Assembly (NCBI GenBank): GCA_028726605.1
Contig: JAQYPV010000023.1
Location: 1-64,000 of the forward strand
DNA: 64,000 nt
Reading direction: 5' to 3'
Origin: Peptoniphilaceae bacterium
GTDB lineage: Bacteria; Bacillota; Clostridia; Tissierellales; Peptoniphilaceae
The translations under genes were made by a program, and so were the position numbers. Each line of letters begins with the position of its first letter. Position 1 is the first letter of the stretch. Under the pieces are notes generated by a model that had not been told where the DNA came from, did not search any database, and saw only the letters and a list, made by a program, of their open reading frames with translations. Of this stretch, positions 31,065-40,490 are shown piece by piece.

Positions 31065-31101
31065 AAAAAAAACGGCCGCAGGACATCTCCTGCGCGCCGT
31101 T
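31065..31101 (-). terminator. Terminator of the tRNA-Ser / SRP RNA transcript
   Basis: Stem of about 13 bp (31071-31083 with 31088-31101, one bulged base) and a 4-nt loop, followed on the minus strand by a run of T's. A second small hairpin (GGGACG/CGTCCC, 31116-31131) lies just upstream of it. Confidence 0.85.
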
Positions 31102-31159
31102 ATCTATCGAATATAGGGACGAATCCGTCCCCCATAATTGCGCACACCCGGCTTTGTGA

Positions 31160-31390
31160 TCCGTTAAAAGTCCGGCACCCTGGCAGTTGGCTCGACAATG
31201 GCGACCTCGCAACACATGAGGATGATCACTTAATGCTGCTTCCTTCCAGACCTGACATGGTTCATGAGTCCCCATTGTGCAAGACCATTGCGTCAACACT
31301 ACTTACCAAGACCGGCGACCCCCAACAAACCCCGGGGCCGGGAATTCTATCCTGCTAGAGCGGATTGCAGGTACAGGGCACCGCTAACTC
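31160..31390 (-). ncRNA. ffs: Signal recognition particle RNA, large bacterial type
   Basis: The minus strand carries the helix 8 / domain IV signature AGGTCTGGAAGGAAGCAGCA, the Ffh-binding region. The ends pair: GGTGCCCTG (31374-31382) with CAGGGTGCC (31174-31182), including two G-U pairs, closing an RNA of about 210-230 nt with an Alu-type domain, as in Bacillus scRNA. Exact ends are estimates. It directly follows tRNA-Ser, a common clostridial arrangement, but dnaX is not next to it here. Confidence 0.9.
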
Positions 31391-31404
31391 CCCATATAGT
31401 GCAA

Positions 31405-31493
31405 CGGAGAGCGAGGGATTCGAACCCTCGATACGGGAAATTCCGTATACATGATTTCCAATCATGCTCCTTCGGCCACTCGGACAGCTCTCC
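31405..31493 (-). tRNA. tRNA-Ser (GGA)
   Basis: 89 nt cloverleaf with acceptor GGAGAGC/GCTCTCC, anticodon stem-loop CATGATTGGAAATCATG giving anticodon GGA, a long variable arm (TACGGAATTTCCCGTA) typical of class II serine tRNAs, and T-loop GGTTCGAATCC. No CCA is encoded. Confidence 0.97.
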
Positions 31494-31538
31494 ACAGCAT
31501 TCTGCCACTGCATCACAGACAGGATGCGTTACCCAAGA

Positions 31539-31567
31539 ATTATATCGGCGATGCTGTGATTTGTCAA
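31539..31567 (-). promoter_or_regulatory. Consensus promoter for tRNA-Ser and SRP RNA
   Basis: On the minus strand, exact TTGACA, 17-bp spacer, exact TATAAT. It reads into tRNA-Ser 46 bp downstream. The 36-bp repeat array begins at the base next to the -35 box, and the spacer word CAGCATCGCCG also occurs in several of the array units. Confidence 0.92.
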
Positions 31568-31875
31568 CGCCACGGACCGAGCCGGCGATTCCGGGTTTCG
31601 CAGCGTCGCGGCCCGAGCCGGCGATGCTGGGTTTCGCAACGTCGCGGCCCGAGCCGGCGATGCTAAGTTTCGCAACGTCGCGGCCCGAGCCGGCGATGCT
31701 GAGTTTCGCAACGTCGCGGCCCGAGCCGGCGATGCTGAGTTTCGCAACGTCGCGGCCCGAGCCGGCGATGATGGGTTTCGCAACGTCGCGGCCCGAGCCG
31801 GCGTTAATGGGTTTCGCAACGCCACAGCCGGAGCCGGCGATGATGGGTTTCGCAGCGTCGCGGCAGGAGCGCGAA
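31568..31875. repeat. 36-bp tandem array, eight full units plus a partial ninth
   Basis: Units of exactly 36 bp start at 31568 and repeat to 31855, with a ninth partial unit after that. The core CGGCCCGAGCCGGCGATG is nearly invariant; the following GCTGAGTTT part varies. Because 36 is a multiple of three, frames stay open on both strands across it, but the plus-strand frame also crosses the tRNA and SRP RNA genes antisense and has no start signal, so I do not call a gene. Confidence 0.95.
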
Positions 31876-32288
31876 AATCATGGGATATCACGGATTTACG
31901 ATTTTCCACTGAAGCTCAATTCAATTATTCGTCCTTATGCAGGCCCATTTGTAATCGCTTTTTTACAATTTGGCATCAGCGACACACCAGCTGAAGGGGC
32001 TGTGTGGTTGAAAAGCCAAATGCGAAAATAGCGACACAATATTCTGCTAAAATCTTCAGTGGATATCAACGATTGTTCATTTTCCCATGATGCGCAGAAT
32101 TGGGTCGAAGAAAAACGCGCCCAAAGAGCGATTATTTATCCTTTATTTATGATATATATTCCGTTCGATGTCGATCTTCCATCAAAGCTGCTCCGGCCGA
32201 GCAATGACCCCGCCGCCATGACACTCCAGCCGAGCAATGACCCCGCCGCCGAAGCACCCCGGCACGAGCGATATCGCGTCCATCACCG
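31876..32288. repeat. Gene-free stretch with a 33-bp tandem pair
   Basis: A/T-rich up to about 32170 with no supported gene. Then a 33-bp tandem pair whose core CCGAGCAATGACCCCGCCGCC starts at 32197 and 32230. Confidence 0.8.
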
Positions 32289-32381
32289 TTGGGATGCCGA
32301 CCGCCGACCCGACGCTACAGCAGCGGAATACCCGTCGGGATGCCGACCGTCGGCCCGACGCTACAGCAGCGGAATACCCGC
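32289..32381 (-). repeat. 46-bp tandem repeat formed from the asnA 3' end
   Basis: The last asnA codons GGTATTCCGCTGCTGTAG (GIPLL and stop) with 28 bp of downstream DNA are repeated once more 46 bp beyond the gene end: stop at 32361 in the gene, copied stop at 32315. Confidence 0.9.
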
Positions 32382-33368
32382 CGCCTCGCACGCCGCAAGC
32401 GTCTTTGCATCCCACACGCTCGCCTGCACCTCCCCGATGTGCGCGGCGCCCAGCATGAACATGCACAGGCGCGACTGCCCGATGCCCCCGCCGATGGTCT
32501 GCGGCAGTTCGCCATTCAAAAGCGCCTGGTGGAACGGCAGGCGCGCCCGCTCCTCCACATGCGCCTCCGCCAGCTGGCGACGCAGCGTCGCGGCATCGAC
32601 GCGGATGCCCATGGACGAGAGTTCAAACGCCCGCCCCAAGACGTCATTCCACATGATGATATCGCCGTTCAGCGTCCAGTCGTCGTAGTCGGGCGCGCGG
32701 TCGCCGTGCTTAAACCCCGAGCGCAACTTCCCGCCGATGCCGCGGATGAAGACGGTGCCGTATTCCCGCGCCGCCCGTTCCTCGCGTTCCTCCGGCGAAA
32801 GCTCAGGATAGCGATCCTCCAGGTCCTGCGCCGTCAAAAACGTCACCTCGCGCCGAATCGTCGTGTCCAGCGCCGGAAAACGCGCCTGCACCAAGTGGTT
32901 CACGTTGGCGATAGCCGCCACGATGGCCGACACCGTGTTCTCCAACTCCTCCACCGTCCGGTCCTCCTCGTCGATGATGCGCTCCCAATCCCACTGATCC
33001 ACGTAGATCGAATGGATGTTGTCCAGCGTCTCATCGCGACGAATGGCATTCATATCCGTGTAGAGCCCCTGCCCCATCTTGAAGCCGTAGCGCCCCAGCG
33101 CCTGACGCTTCCACTTGGCCAGCGAATGCACCACCTCCGCGTCATCGCCCACATCCGGCATGTCAAACTCCACCGGCCGCTCCACCCCCGACAGATTGTC
33201 GTTGAGGCCCGATGCCTTCAGCACAAAAAGCGGCGCCGATACGCGCTGCAAATTCAGCGCCTGCGCGATTTCCGTCTGAAACGTCTTCTTCACATAATCG
33301 ATCGCCCGCTGCAACTCAAACGCGTCGAGCTTGGGACGGTAACCCGTCGGAATGGTAATCTCGGACAT
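32361..33368 (-). CDS. asnA: Aspartate-ammonia ligase
   Basis: ATP-dependent asparagine synthesis using free ammonia; class II aminoacyl-tRNA synthetase fold related to AspRS. 335 residues, full length. Family blocks present: VSAPLFVLKASGLNDNLSGVE, YTDMNAIRRDE, SIYVDQWDWE, and the C-terminal LPQTIGGGIGQSRLCMFML. Start ATG 33368 has GGAAAGAGGT upstream; a TATAAT box lies about 40 bp further up with no good -35. Confidence 0.96.
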   Translation of the reverse strand: MSEITIPTGYRPKLDAFELQRAIDYVKKTFQTEIAQALNLQRVSAPLFVLKASGLNDNLSGVERPVEFDMPDVGDDAEVVHSLAKWKRQALGRYGFKMGQGLYTDMNAIRRDETLDNIHSIYVDQWDWERIIDEEDRTVEELENTVSAIVAAIANVNHLVQARFPALDTTIRREVTFLTAQDLEDRYPELSPEEREERAAREYGTVFIRGIGGKLRSGFKHGDRAPDYDDWTLNGDIIMWNDVLGRAFELSSMGIRVDAATLRRQLAEAHVEERARLPFHQALLNGELPQTIGGGIGQSRLCMFMLGAAHIGEVQASVWDAKTLAACEAAGIPLL

Positions 33369-33688
33369 ATGGACCTCTTTCCTTTACGAAGATGTCTCAT
33401 TATACAAAAAATGACCGCATCCTACCTCTGATTCTGTACAATTTTTGTTCAAATCATGAAGATAAAGTGAGAATGGGGTATTACCGAAAAAAGTCATTCA
33501 AGACGACGCTTTCTCACCCTTGTTTGACTTTCTCCCTTTGCGTACATATGTCTTTCTTTCGAAGGTGAAGGGAGCCTTGCTTTTTTCTCAAACGTTTTCA
33601 TCTAGAACGGCTCTGCCGAAGTTCCCGGCGGACGACACCCGGCGCCACAGGAATCGCAGACCCCCGTTCGCAACGACCCTGAAAGAAA
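33369..33688. other. Intergenic stretch upstream of asnA and the kinase remnant
   Basis: Divergent intergenic DNA. A possible plus-strand promoter TTGACT-N17-TATGTC lies near 33530-33560. No supported gene; no frame restores the missing first half of the kinase remnant. Confidence 0.5.
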
Positions 33689-34405
33689 GTGGTCGTCGAC
33701 GCCGTAAGCTACGAAGATTTGACGGTGTTCGCCGTGGCGCTCTACCGCGCGCTGGCCGCCGGGAAGCGCTTCGTGTATCGCAGCGCGGCGAGCCTCGTGC
33801 GGGTGATCGCCGGCATCGACGCACAGCCGCTCTTGACGCGGACGGACATGGTCGATGCCGCGGCATCGCAAGGCGGCCTCGTCATCGTAGGCAGTTACAC
33901 GCAGAAGACCACGGCGCAGCTGGAGCACTTGCTGAAACGCGGCGACGTCACGACCGTGGAATGCCACGTCGAGCGCATTCTGGAGGGAGCTGACGCGTTT
34001 GACGCGGAGATTTCGCGCTGCCAGGCGGCGGTTGACGCTTCGCTCAAGGCCCATCCGGTGACCGTCTGTTTCACGAGCCGCGCGCTCTTAAAACAGGAGG
34101 GTGAGTACCGGGAGACGACCTTGCAGCGCAGCGCCGCGATCAGCAACGGGATCAGCCGCATTGTAGCCGGACTGTCGCAGCCGCCGGCGTTTCTCATCGC
34201 GAAGGGCGGCATCACCTCAAGCGACGTCGCCACGAAGGGCCTTCACATTCAAAAGGCGCGGGTCTTGGGTCAGGTGGAACCCGGCATCCCGGTCTGGCAA
34301 GCGAGTCCGGAGAGCCACTTCCCCGGTCTCATCTATGTCATTTTCCCGGGCAACACGGGTGATGCCTTGACCCTGCGCCACGCGGTGGAGACGCTGTTAG
34401 GCTGA
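33689..34405 (+). pseudogene. Four-carbon acid sugar kinase (DUF1537/OtnK family), C-terminal half only
   Basis: The 238-codon frame corresponds to the C-terminal nucleotide-binding half of the four-carbon acid sugar kinase family, which normally has about 420-480 residues and phosphorylates D-erythronate, D-threonate and similar acids. It starts abruptly at VVVDAVSYEDL and keeps KRFVYRSAAS, VGSYTQKTTAQLEHL, AKGGITSSDVA and VIFPGNTGD. A TGA lies in frame three codons before the GTG start, there is no ribosome site, and the substrate-binding N-terminal half is missing. Read as a 5'-truncated remnant. Confidence 0.8.
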
Positions 34406-34422
34406 TAAAGACAGGAGTCATC

Positions 34423-34526
34423 ATGAAATCGGAAATAAGACCTACCGACGCATGCTCATCATCGGACTCATCATCTGTCTCATCAGCATGGTGGGTTCGT
34501 ACTGGCTACGTAAACCAGTCGAATGA
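34423..34526 (+). pseudogene. Short fragment with one membrane helix
   Basis: An ATG at 34423 with AGGAGTCATC in front opens a frame that gives no sensible peptide after three codons. A shift of one base leads to YRRMLIIGLIICLISMVG, a hydrophobic helix ending at a TGA at 34526. It is probably the decayed start of a membrane gene that followed the kinase, or a frameshifted small membrane protein. Family not recognised. Confidence 0.4.
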
Positions 34527-34583
34527 GTGACTCCCCCATTTTACGGCAACTCTGGCTGTCAAGTTTATTTCGGACAAAGGCGC

Positions 34584-36284
34584 TCATCTGGCGGCCGTCA
34601 CCCGCGCGATGGCCTCGTCCACGGGCACGTCTTCGTTCACCATGTCGCGACGCGTGGAATACTCCACAACGCCTTCGCCAGCGCGCTTGCCCACGGTGAG
34701 GCGCAACGGAATGCCGATGAGGTCGCGATCGTTGAACTTCACGCCCGGGCGCTCCTTGCGGTCGTCCACGAGGCAGTCGATGCCCGCTTCTTGTAACCTC
34801 TGCTCCACCTCATCCGCCAAGGCGGCCTGCATCTCATCCTCCGGCCTCATGACTGTGATGATGACCGGCCACGGCGCAACGACAACCGGCCAGATGATGC
34901 CCTTGTCATCGTGATTCTGCTCCACGATCGCCGAAATCGTCCGCGTGATGCCAATGCCATAGCTTCCCATCACGAGCGGCTTTGCCACGCCGTTTTCGTC
35001 CAGGAACGTCGCCCCGAGCGCCTCCGAGTACTTCGTGCCCAGCTGGAAGATATTGCCCACTTCGATGCCGCGCGCAAAGTGATACGGCAAGCCGTGCACC
35101 GGGTCGCGATCCCCCTCGCGCACGAGCCACAGATCCTCGACCACCTCACCCGTGAAGTCGCGCCCGAAGTTCACATTCTTAAAATGCCGGTCCTTCTCAT
35201 TCGCCCCACAGATCAAGTTGTGCCGCTCCGTGACTCCGCGGTCGATGAGTACGCGCACGCCCTCCGGCAGATCCACCGGGCCCGTGAATCCCGCCGGCGC
35301 GCCCGTCGCCTTCACGATGCCCTCTTCGTCCAGCATCTCAATCTCATGCTCCGGCACCTGCAAATAGCCCACGAGCTTCGCCATGTTGAGTTCCCGCTCC
35401 GCCGGCAAAAAGACCAACAGCGGATCGCCTTGCACCTTGAGACAGACGGCCTTGATCATCTTCTCCGCCGGAACGCCCAAAAAAGTCGAGAGTTCTTCGA
35501 TGGTCTTCATGTTCGGCGTCTCCACGACCTCGCGCTCTGCCATCGCCTCGTCCGCCACCGGCTCGTGCCAGACGCCCGCCTTTTCGTCCGTGGCCGCAGC
35601 ATCGCCCTCGTCCGTATAGACGATCACGCCCTCGCCGACCTCGGAGAGCGCCGTAAACTCGTGCGACACCTTGCCGCCCATCGCGCCGGAATCGCCCGCC
35701 ACGATGCGGTACTCAATGCCCAGACGGTCGAAGACCCGCACATAGGCGTCCCACATGGCCTGATACGACGCCTGAAGCCCCTCTGCATCCACATCAAAAC
35801 TGTAGGCGTCCTTCATCAAAAACTCACGCGAACGGTTGATACCGAAACGCGGACGCTTCTCATCGCGATACTTCCACCCGATCTGGTAGAGGTTCAACGG
35901 CAACTGCTTGTAACTGCGCAGCTCCTCTTTGATGAGATCCGTGAAGTACTCCTCCGCCGTCGGCCCCAGCGCAAACTCGTTGCCGTGCCGGTCCGTGAGC
36001 TTGAACATCTCCGGCCCGAACGTGCTCCATCGGCCCGACGCCTCCCAGATCTCCTTGGGCTGGACGCTCGACATGCGAATTTCCTGCGCCCCGGCGCGAT
36101 CCATCTCCTCGCGCACGATCTCCTCAATCTTGCGCACCACGCGATAGCCCAGCGGCAAGTACGTGTACAGTCCCGATGCCGCCTTGCGAATCATGCCGGC
36201 GCGCAGGAGCAGCCGATGGCTGGGCGTCTCCGCCTCCGTCGGCACCTCGCGAAGCGTGGGCATGTACAATCTCTGCATGCGCAT
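34584..36284 (-). CDS. proS: Prolyl-tRNA synthetase
   Basis: Charges tRNA-Pro. 566 residues, bacterial type with the editing (INS) domain between class II motifs 2 and 3. Motif 1 region LRAGMIRKAASGLYTYLPLG, motif 2 KYRDEKRPRFGINRSREFLM, the INS domain (about residues 230-390, including LVGYLQVPEHEIEMLDEE), motif 3 GSYGIGITRT, and a C-terminal anticodon-binding domain. ATG 36284 with GGGAAGGGAG starts 1 bp after the prfB stop; an ATG two codons later is also possible. Confidence 0.96.
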   Translation of the reverse strand: MRMQRLYMPTLREVPTEAETPSHRLLLRAGMIRKAASGLYTYLPLGYRVVRKIEEIVREEMDRAGAQEIRMSSVQPKEIWEASGRWSTFGPEMFKLTDRHGNEFALGPTAEEYFTDLIKEELRSYKQLPLNLYQIGWKYRDEKRPRFGINRSREFLMKDAYSFDVDAEGLQASYQAMWDAYVRVFDRLGIEYRIVAGDSGAMGGKVSHEFTALSEVGEGVIVYTDEGDAAATDEKAGVWHEPVADEAMAEREVVETPNMKTIEELSTFLGVPAEKMIKAVCLKVQGDPLLVFLPAERELNMAKLVGYLQVPEHEIEMLDEEGIVKATGAPAGFTGPVDLPEGVRVLIDRGVTERHNLICGANEKDRHFKNVNFGRDFTGEVVEDLWLVREGDRDPVHGLPYHFARGIEVGNIFQLGTKYSEALGATFLDENGVAKPLVMGSYGIGITRTISAIVEQNHDDKGIIWPVVVAPWPVIITVMRPEDEMQAALADEVEQRLQEAGIDCLVDDRKERPGVKFNDRDLIGIPLRLTVGKRAGEGVVEYSTRRDMVNEDVPVDEAIARVTAAR

Positions 36285-36285
36285 C

Positions 36286-37408
36286 TCATTCTCCCTTCCC
36301 AGCATTCTGCTGCGCATTCCAATTCAGATATGCATCCACGAAGGGATCCAAGTCGCCGTCCATGACCTTCTGAATATTGCCCGTCTCCTCGCCCGTGCGA
36401 TGATCCTTGACCATCGTGTACGGCTGAAAGACATACGAACGAATCTGCGAGCCCCAGGCGATCTGCTGATACTGCCCCTGGATGTCTTCAATCTTCTCGC
36501 GATGTTCCTCTTCCTTGATTTGCACCAACTTGGCCACCAGCATCTCCATGGCCTTGGCGCGATTTTGAATTTGTGAGCGCTCATTCTGGCACGTGACGAC
36601 GACGCCCGTCGGAATGTGCGTGATGCGCACCGCGGAATCCGTCGTGTTGACGTGCTGGCCGCCCGCGCCGGTCGAACGATACGTGTCGATCTTGAGATCC
36701 TTGTCCGAAATCTCGATGTCGCCCAGATCGTGCAACACCGGATACACGTCGACGCTGGCGAACGACGTCTGCCGGCGGCTCTGCGAGTCGTATGGCGAAA
36801 TGCGCACCAGGCGATGCACGCCCTTTTCGCCCTTGCAGTAGCCGTAGGCGTCATAGCCGTGCACCTCAAACTGCACGGACTTTACGCCGCCCGTTTCTTC
36901 GGCGTTCATGTCCGTCATCTCGATCTTCCAATCCTTCGTGGAGAACCAGCGCTGATACATGCGCATGAGCATGCCCGCCCAGTCCATGGCCTCAGTGCCG
37001 CCCGTCCCCGCGTGAATGGAGAAGAAGCAGTCATTTTTGTCGTACTCTCCCGAAAGGAGCGCCTTTTTGGACAGCGTGCCCAGCTTTTTTTCCAGCTGCC
37101 TGAGTTCGCCCGACAAGGTCTCCTTTTCGGCCTGGAACTCGTCGTCGTTCAAGAGGTCCACCATCTCCGCCAAGTCCGAAAAACCGGCATCGAGCGCCTC
37201 GAAGTCATCGACCACGCTCTTCTGCGCGTTGAGTTCCACCATCACGGCCTGCGCCTTGTCCGAATCATCCCAGAAATCGGACGCCATGCTCTGGGTCGTC
37301 AGTTTCTCGACCGATTCTGTCAAGCCGGCGATGTCAAAGAGAACTCCTTAACTCGTTCAGGCGAACGTCCGCCGACTGTAGGTGTTGACGCATTTCATAA
37401 ATTTCCAT
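36286..37408 (-). CDS. prfB: Peptide chain release factor 2, with programmed +1 frameshift
   Basis: Recognises UGA and UAA stop codons. Translation starts at ATG 37408 (GAGGGAGTGACT upstream), reads 24 codons to CTT (37339-37337), then meets TGA at 37336-37334. The site is the classical CTT-TGA-C with AGGAG (37348-37344) placed just upstream, so ribosomes slip +1 and continue at GAC (37335), giving 373 residues ending at 36286. The catalytic STGAGGQHVN is intact. The stop-recognition tripeptide, normally SPF, reads SPY (RISPYDSQSRRQTSF). Between secA and proS. Confidence 0.96.
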
Positions 37409-37418
37409 AGTCACTCCC

Positions 37419-40229
37419 TCAGCTCACGTAACGCCCATGGCAGTTCTTGTACTTCTTGCCGCTGCCGCACGGACATGGGTCGTTGCGTCCAATTTTCTTA
37501 TTCTTGCGCACGAAAGTCTTGTTCTGCTCCGCTTCGCTGGCCTCGCCGGCGCCCACGGCCTGAGTCGGCATCGCCACGGCCTTGCGCACGACCTTCTGCT
37601 CCTTTGGCGCTTGGATGTGGTACAGGAGGCGGATGGTGTCTTCGCGAATGGCGTCGTTCATCTCGTTGAACATATCGAAGCCTTCGTTGCCGTAGGCGCG
37701 CACCGGGTCGTCGTTGCCCGCGGCGCGGATGCCGATGCCCCGGCGCAGCTGATCCATGGCGTCGATGTGGTCCATCCAGCGCGTGTCCACCACCCTGAGG
37801 AGTACCATGCGCTCCAATTCGCGCATGAGGTCGCTTCCGATCTCCTCTTCCTTTTTCTCGTAAAGCGAATCCGCAATGTGAATGAGCATGGCCTTGAAGT
37901 CATCGCGTTTCATCTCACGCACACTCTCCACGGCGATGAGCCCCTTGGGCAGAAAGATGTTGTTGAGATAGGAGAACAGTCCCTCCAATTCCCACTGTTC
38001 CGGCGCCACGCCCTCCGCGGCGAAGCTGTCCACCGCGTCGTTGATGATGCTGTGCGCCATCTCCAAAATCTCGGGCTTCATGTTTTCGCCGTTCAGCACG
38101 CGATTGCGCTCTTCGTAGATGGTCTTGCGCTGGACGTTCATGACGTTGTCGTATTCCAAGACCTGCTTACGAGTGGCGAAGTTGTTGGATTCCACCTTCT
38201 TCTGCGCGCGTTCGATGGACTTGGAGAGGATGCCTGCCTGGATGGGCTCGTCGTCCGGCAACGTCCCCGACTCGATGAAGCGCTGCATCCGCTCGCCGCC
38301 GAAAAGGCGCATGAGCTTGTCTTCCAATGAGATGTAGAACTGTGACGTGCCCGGATCGCCCTGTCGGCCGGAGCGGCCGCGCAGCTGGTTGTCGATGCGT
38401 CGGGACTCGTGCCGCTCGGTGCCCAGGATGAACAGGCCGCCCACTTCGCGCACCTTCTCCGCGTTCTCCCGCGTCTCCACAGCAAAGTGCTCTTTCAAAC
38501 GGTTGTACTTCTCGCGCGCGGCGATGATCTCCTCGCCGGAGACGACCACGCCTTCTTCGTCCGTCGGAAACACATCCGTCGGCTCCACATGACGGAAACT
38601 TTCCGCCCAGTCGATCAGGGCCGGGGCGTCGCCGTCCTTTTCCATCTGCTTTTTGGCCATCCACTCCGGGTTTCCGCCCAGCACGATATCCGTCCCACGT
38701 CCGGCCATGTTCGTCGCGATGGTGACTTCGCCAAAGCGTCCGGCCTGCGCCACGATCTCCGCTTCACGGCGGTGTTGCTTGGCGTTCAAGACGTTGTGCT
38801 TGACGCCGCGCTTTTTGAGCAGTCCCGAGATTTTTTCCGACGTCTCGATGTCGACCGTGCCGACCAAAATCGGCTGGCCGGTCTCGTGGATTGCCACGAT
38901 CTCGTCCACGATAGCTTGGAATTTCCCCGCTTCATGGGCGAAGACCACGTCATCGCGATCCTCGCGCACCACGGGTTTGTTGGTCGGAATGGCCACCACG
39001 TCCATGTGGTAAATCTCTGCAAATTCGTCCGCTTCGGTGAGGCCCGTCCCGGTCATGCCGGAGAGTTTGTCGTACATGCGGAAGAAGTTCTGGAAGGTGA
39101 TCGTAGCGAGCGTCTTGGATTCGCTCTTGATCTCCACGCCTTCTTTGGCTTCAATGGCCTGATGCAGGCCCTCGGAGTAGCGTCGCCCTTCCATGATGCG
39201 GCCCGTAAATTCGTCGACGATCTTGACTTCGCCGTCGGTGACGACGTAGTCGATGTCGCGCTTCATGGTCGTCTGCGCTTTCAGCGCCTGGTTGATATAG
39301 TGCATGAGTTCGAGCTGGTCGGGATCCGAGATGTTCTCCACGTGGAAGTACTCTTCGGCCTTGTGGTTGCCCTGCTCGGTGAGGTTGGCCGCCTTGCGCT
39401 TCTCATCCACGAGGAAGTCCACCGTCTCCAGCTTGTGCTCTTCGAACAGCGCATCCAGCTTGTTCAGCTCTTCGCTGGGATCCAGAATGCGCCCTTCCAG
39501 CGTCAACACGAAGCGATTGGCTTTTTCGTACATGTCCGTCGAGGGATCGCCCTGTCCGGAGATGATGAGCGGCGTGCGCGCCTCGTCCACCAAGATGGAG
39601 TCGACTTCGTCGACGATGGCGTAGTGGAGGCCGCGCTGGACCACACCAGATTTGTAAATGGCCATGTTGTCGCGCAAGTAGTCGAAACCGAACTGGTTGT
39701 TGGTGCCATACGTGATGTCCGCCTGATAGGCTTTCTGGCGCTCCACCTGTTGCATGGGCTGAAGCACCACGCCCACCGTGAGGCCCAGAAACTCGTGGAC
39801 TTTGCCCATCCACTCAGCATCGCGCTCGGCGAGGTAGTCGTTCACTGTGACGACGTGGACGCCTTGGCCGGCCAAAGCGTTCAGATAAGACGGCATCGTG
39901 GCGACTAAGGTTTTACCTTCGCCGGTCTTCATCTCTGCGATGCGCCCTTGATGCAGCACGATGCCGCCGATGACCTGCACCGGATACGGCTTCATCCCGA
40001 GCACGCGCCACGCCGCCTCGCGCACCACCGCAAACGCCTCCGGCAGCAAGTCGTCCAGCGACGTCCCCTGTTGGTAACGCGCCTTGAACTCCGCCGTCTT
40101 CGCCCGGAGCGCCTCATCTGACAGCGCCGCCATCTCGTCCTCTAAAGTCAAAACCGCGTTCACCTGCGGCTTCATTTTGTCGATTTCTTTTTCACTGAAT
40201 GATTTTGTCAGGAAACCGAATAATCCCAT
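37419..40229 (-). CDS. secA: Preprotein translocase ATPase SecA
   Basis: Motor driving secretory proteins through SecYEG. 936 residues from ATG 40229 (GGGAGAGATT ahead); the upstream open extension of 20 codons has no homology. Walker A MKTGEGKT, Walker B / DEAD-like [24 protein letters not shown] and IRA regions in order, and a C-terminal SEC-C zinc motif [14 protein letters not shown]. prfB starts 10 bp after its stop. Confidence 0.98.
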   Translation of the reverse strand: MGLFGFLTKSFSEKEIDKMKPQVNAVLTLEDEMAALSDEALRAKTAEFKARYQQGTSLDDLLPEAFAVVREAAWRVLGMKPYPVQVIGGIVLHQGRIAEMKTGEGKTLVATMPSYLNALAGQGVHVVTVNDYLAERDAEWMGKVHEFLGLTVGVVLQPMQQVERQKAYQADITYGTNNQFGFDYLRDNMAIYKSGVVQRGLHYAIVDEVDSILVDEARTPLIISGQGDPSTDMYEKANRFVLTLEGRILDPSEELNKLDALFEEHKLETVDFLVDEKRKAANLTEQGNHKAEEYFHVENISDPDQLELMHYINQALKAQTTMKRDIDYVVTDGEVKIVDEFTGRIMEGRRYSEGLHQAIEAKEGVEIKSESKTLATITFQNFFRMYDKLSGMTGTGLTEADEFAEIYHMDVVAIPTNKPVVREDRDDVVFAHEAGKFQAIVDEIVAIHETGQPILVGTVDIETSEKISGLLKKRGVKHNVLNAKQHRREAEIVAQAGRFGEVTIATNMAGRGTDIVLGGNPEWMAKKQMEKDGDAPALIDWAESFRHVEPTDVFPTDEEGVVVSGEEIIAAREKYNRLKEHFAVETRENAEKVREVGGLFILGTERHESRRIDNQLRGRSGRQGDPGTSQFYISLEDKLMRLFGGERMQRFIESGTLPDDEPIQAGILSKSIERAQKKVESNNFATRKQVLEYDNVMNVQRKTIYEERNRVLNGENMKPEILEMAHSIINDAVDSFAAEGVAPEQWELEGLFSYLNNIFLPKGLIAVESVREMKRDDFKAMLIHIADSLYEKKEEEIGSDLMRELERMVLLRVVDTRWMDHIDAMDQLRRGIGIRAAGNDDPVRAYGNEGFDMFNEMNDAIREDTIRLLYHIQAPKEQKVVRKAVAMPTQAVGAGEASEAEQNKTFVRKNKKIGRNDPCPCGSGKKYKNCHGRYVS

Positions 40230-40304
40230 AATCTCTCCCTCATCGTCCTCCATTGCAACACTTCTATAATAACACGAACAAACCTGCAAAAATATAGAGA
40301 AGCG

Positions 40305-40368
40305 GTGAGGGCGGGCGCTTTCGGCTTGACGGTCAAGTGAGGGCGGGCGCTTTTGGTTTGACGGTCAA
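40305..40368. repeat. 32-bp tandem repeat, two copies
   Basis: Units at 40305 and 40337 in the divergent secA-panC intergenic region. Each ends with TTGACGGTCAA, an 11-bp palindrome, so the pair contains two evenly spaced operator-like sites. Confidence 0.9.
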
Positions 40369-40401
40369 GAGAATGATGACGCCCCGAACCGCCGCCACGC
40401 A

Positions 40402-40429
40402 TTGACAACCCCTGTCACTCTAGTATCAT
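40402..40429 (+). promoter_or_regulatory. panC promoter
   Basis: TTGACA, a 16-bp spacer and TATCAT, 61 bp upstream of panC and just downstream of the 32-bp repeats. Confidence 0.7.
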
Positions 40430-40490
40430 TACCTCGCAGATAGTATTTGCCAATTGTGACAAAACTATACTCGTACCATAAGGAGGCAGT

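Noticed and set aside
31264-32031. 255-codon plus-strand frame with repeated RPEPAM units
   Set aside because: It runs antisense through the SRP RNA and tRNA-Ser genes, has no ribosome site, and stays open only because the repeat period (36) is a multiple of three.
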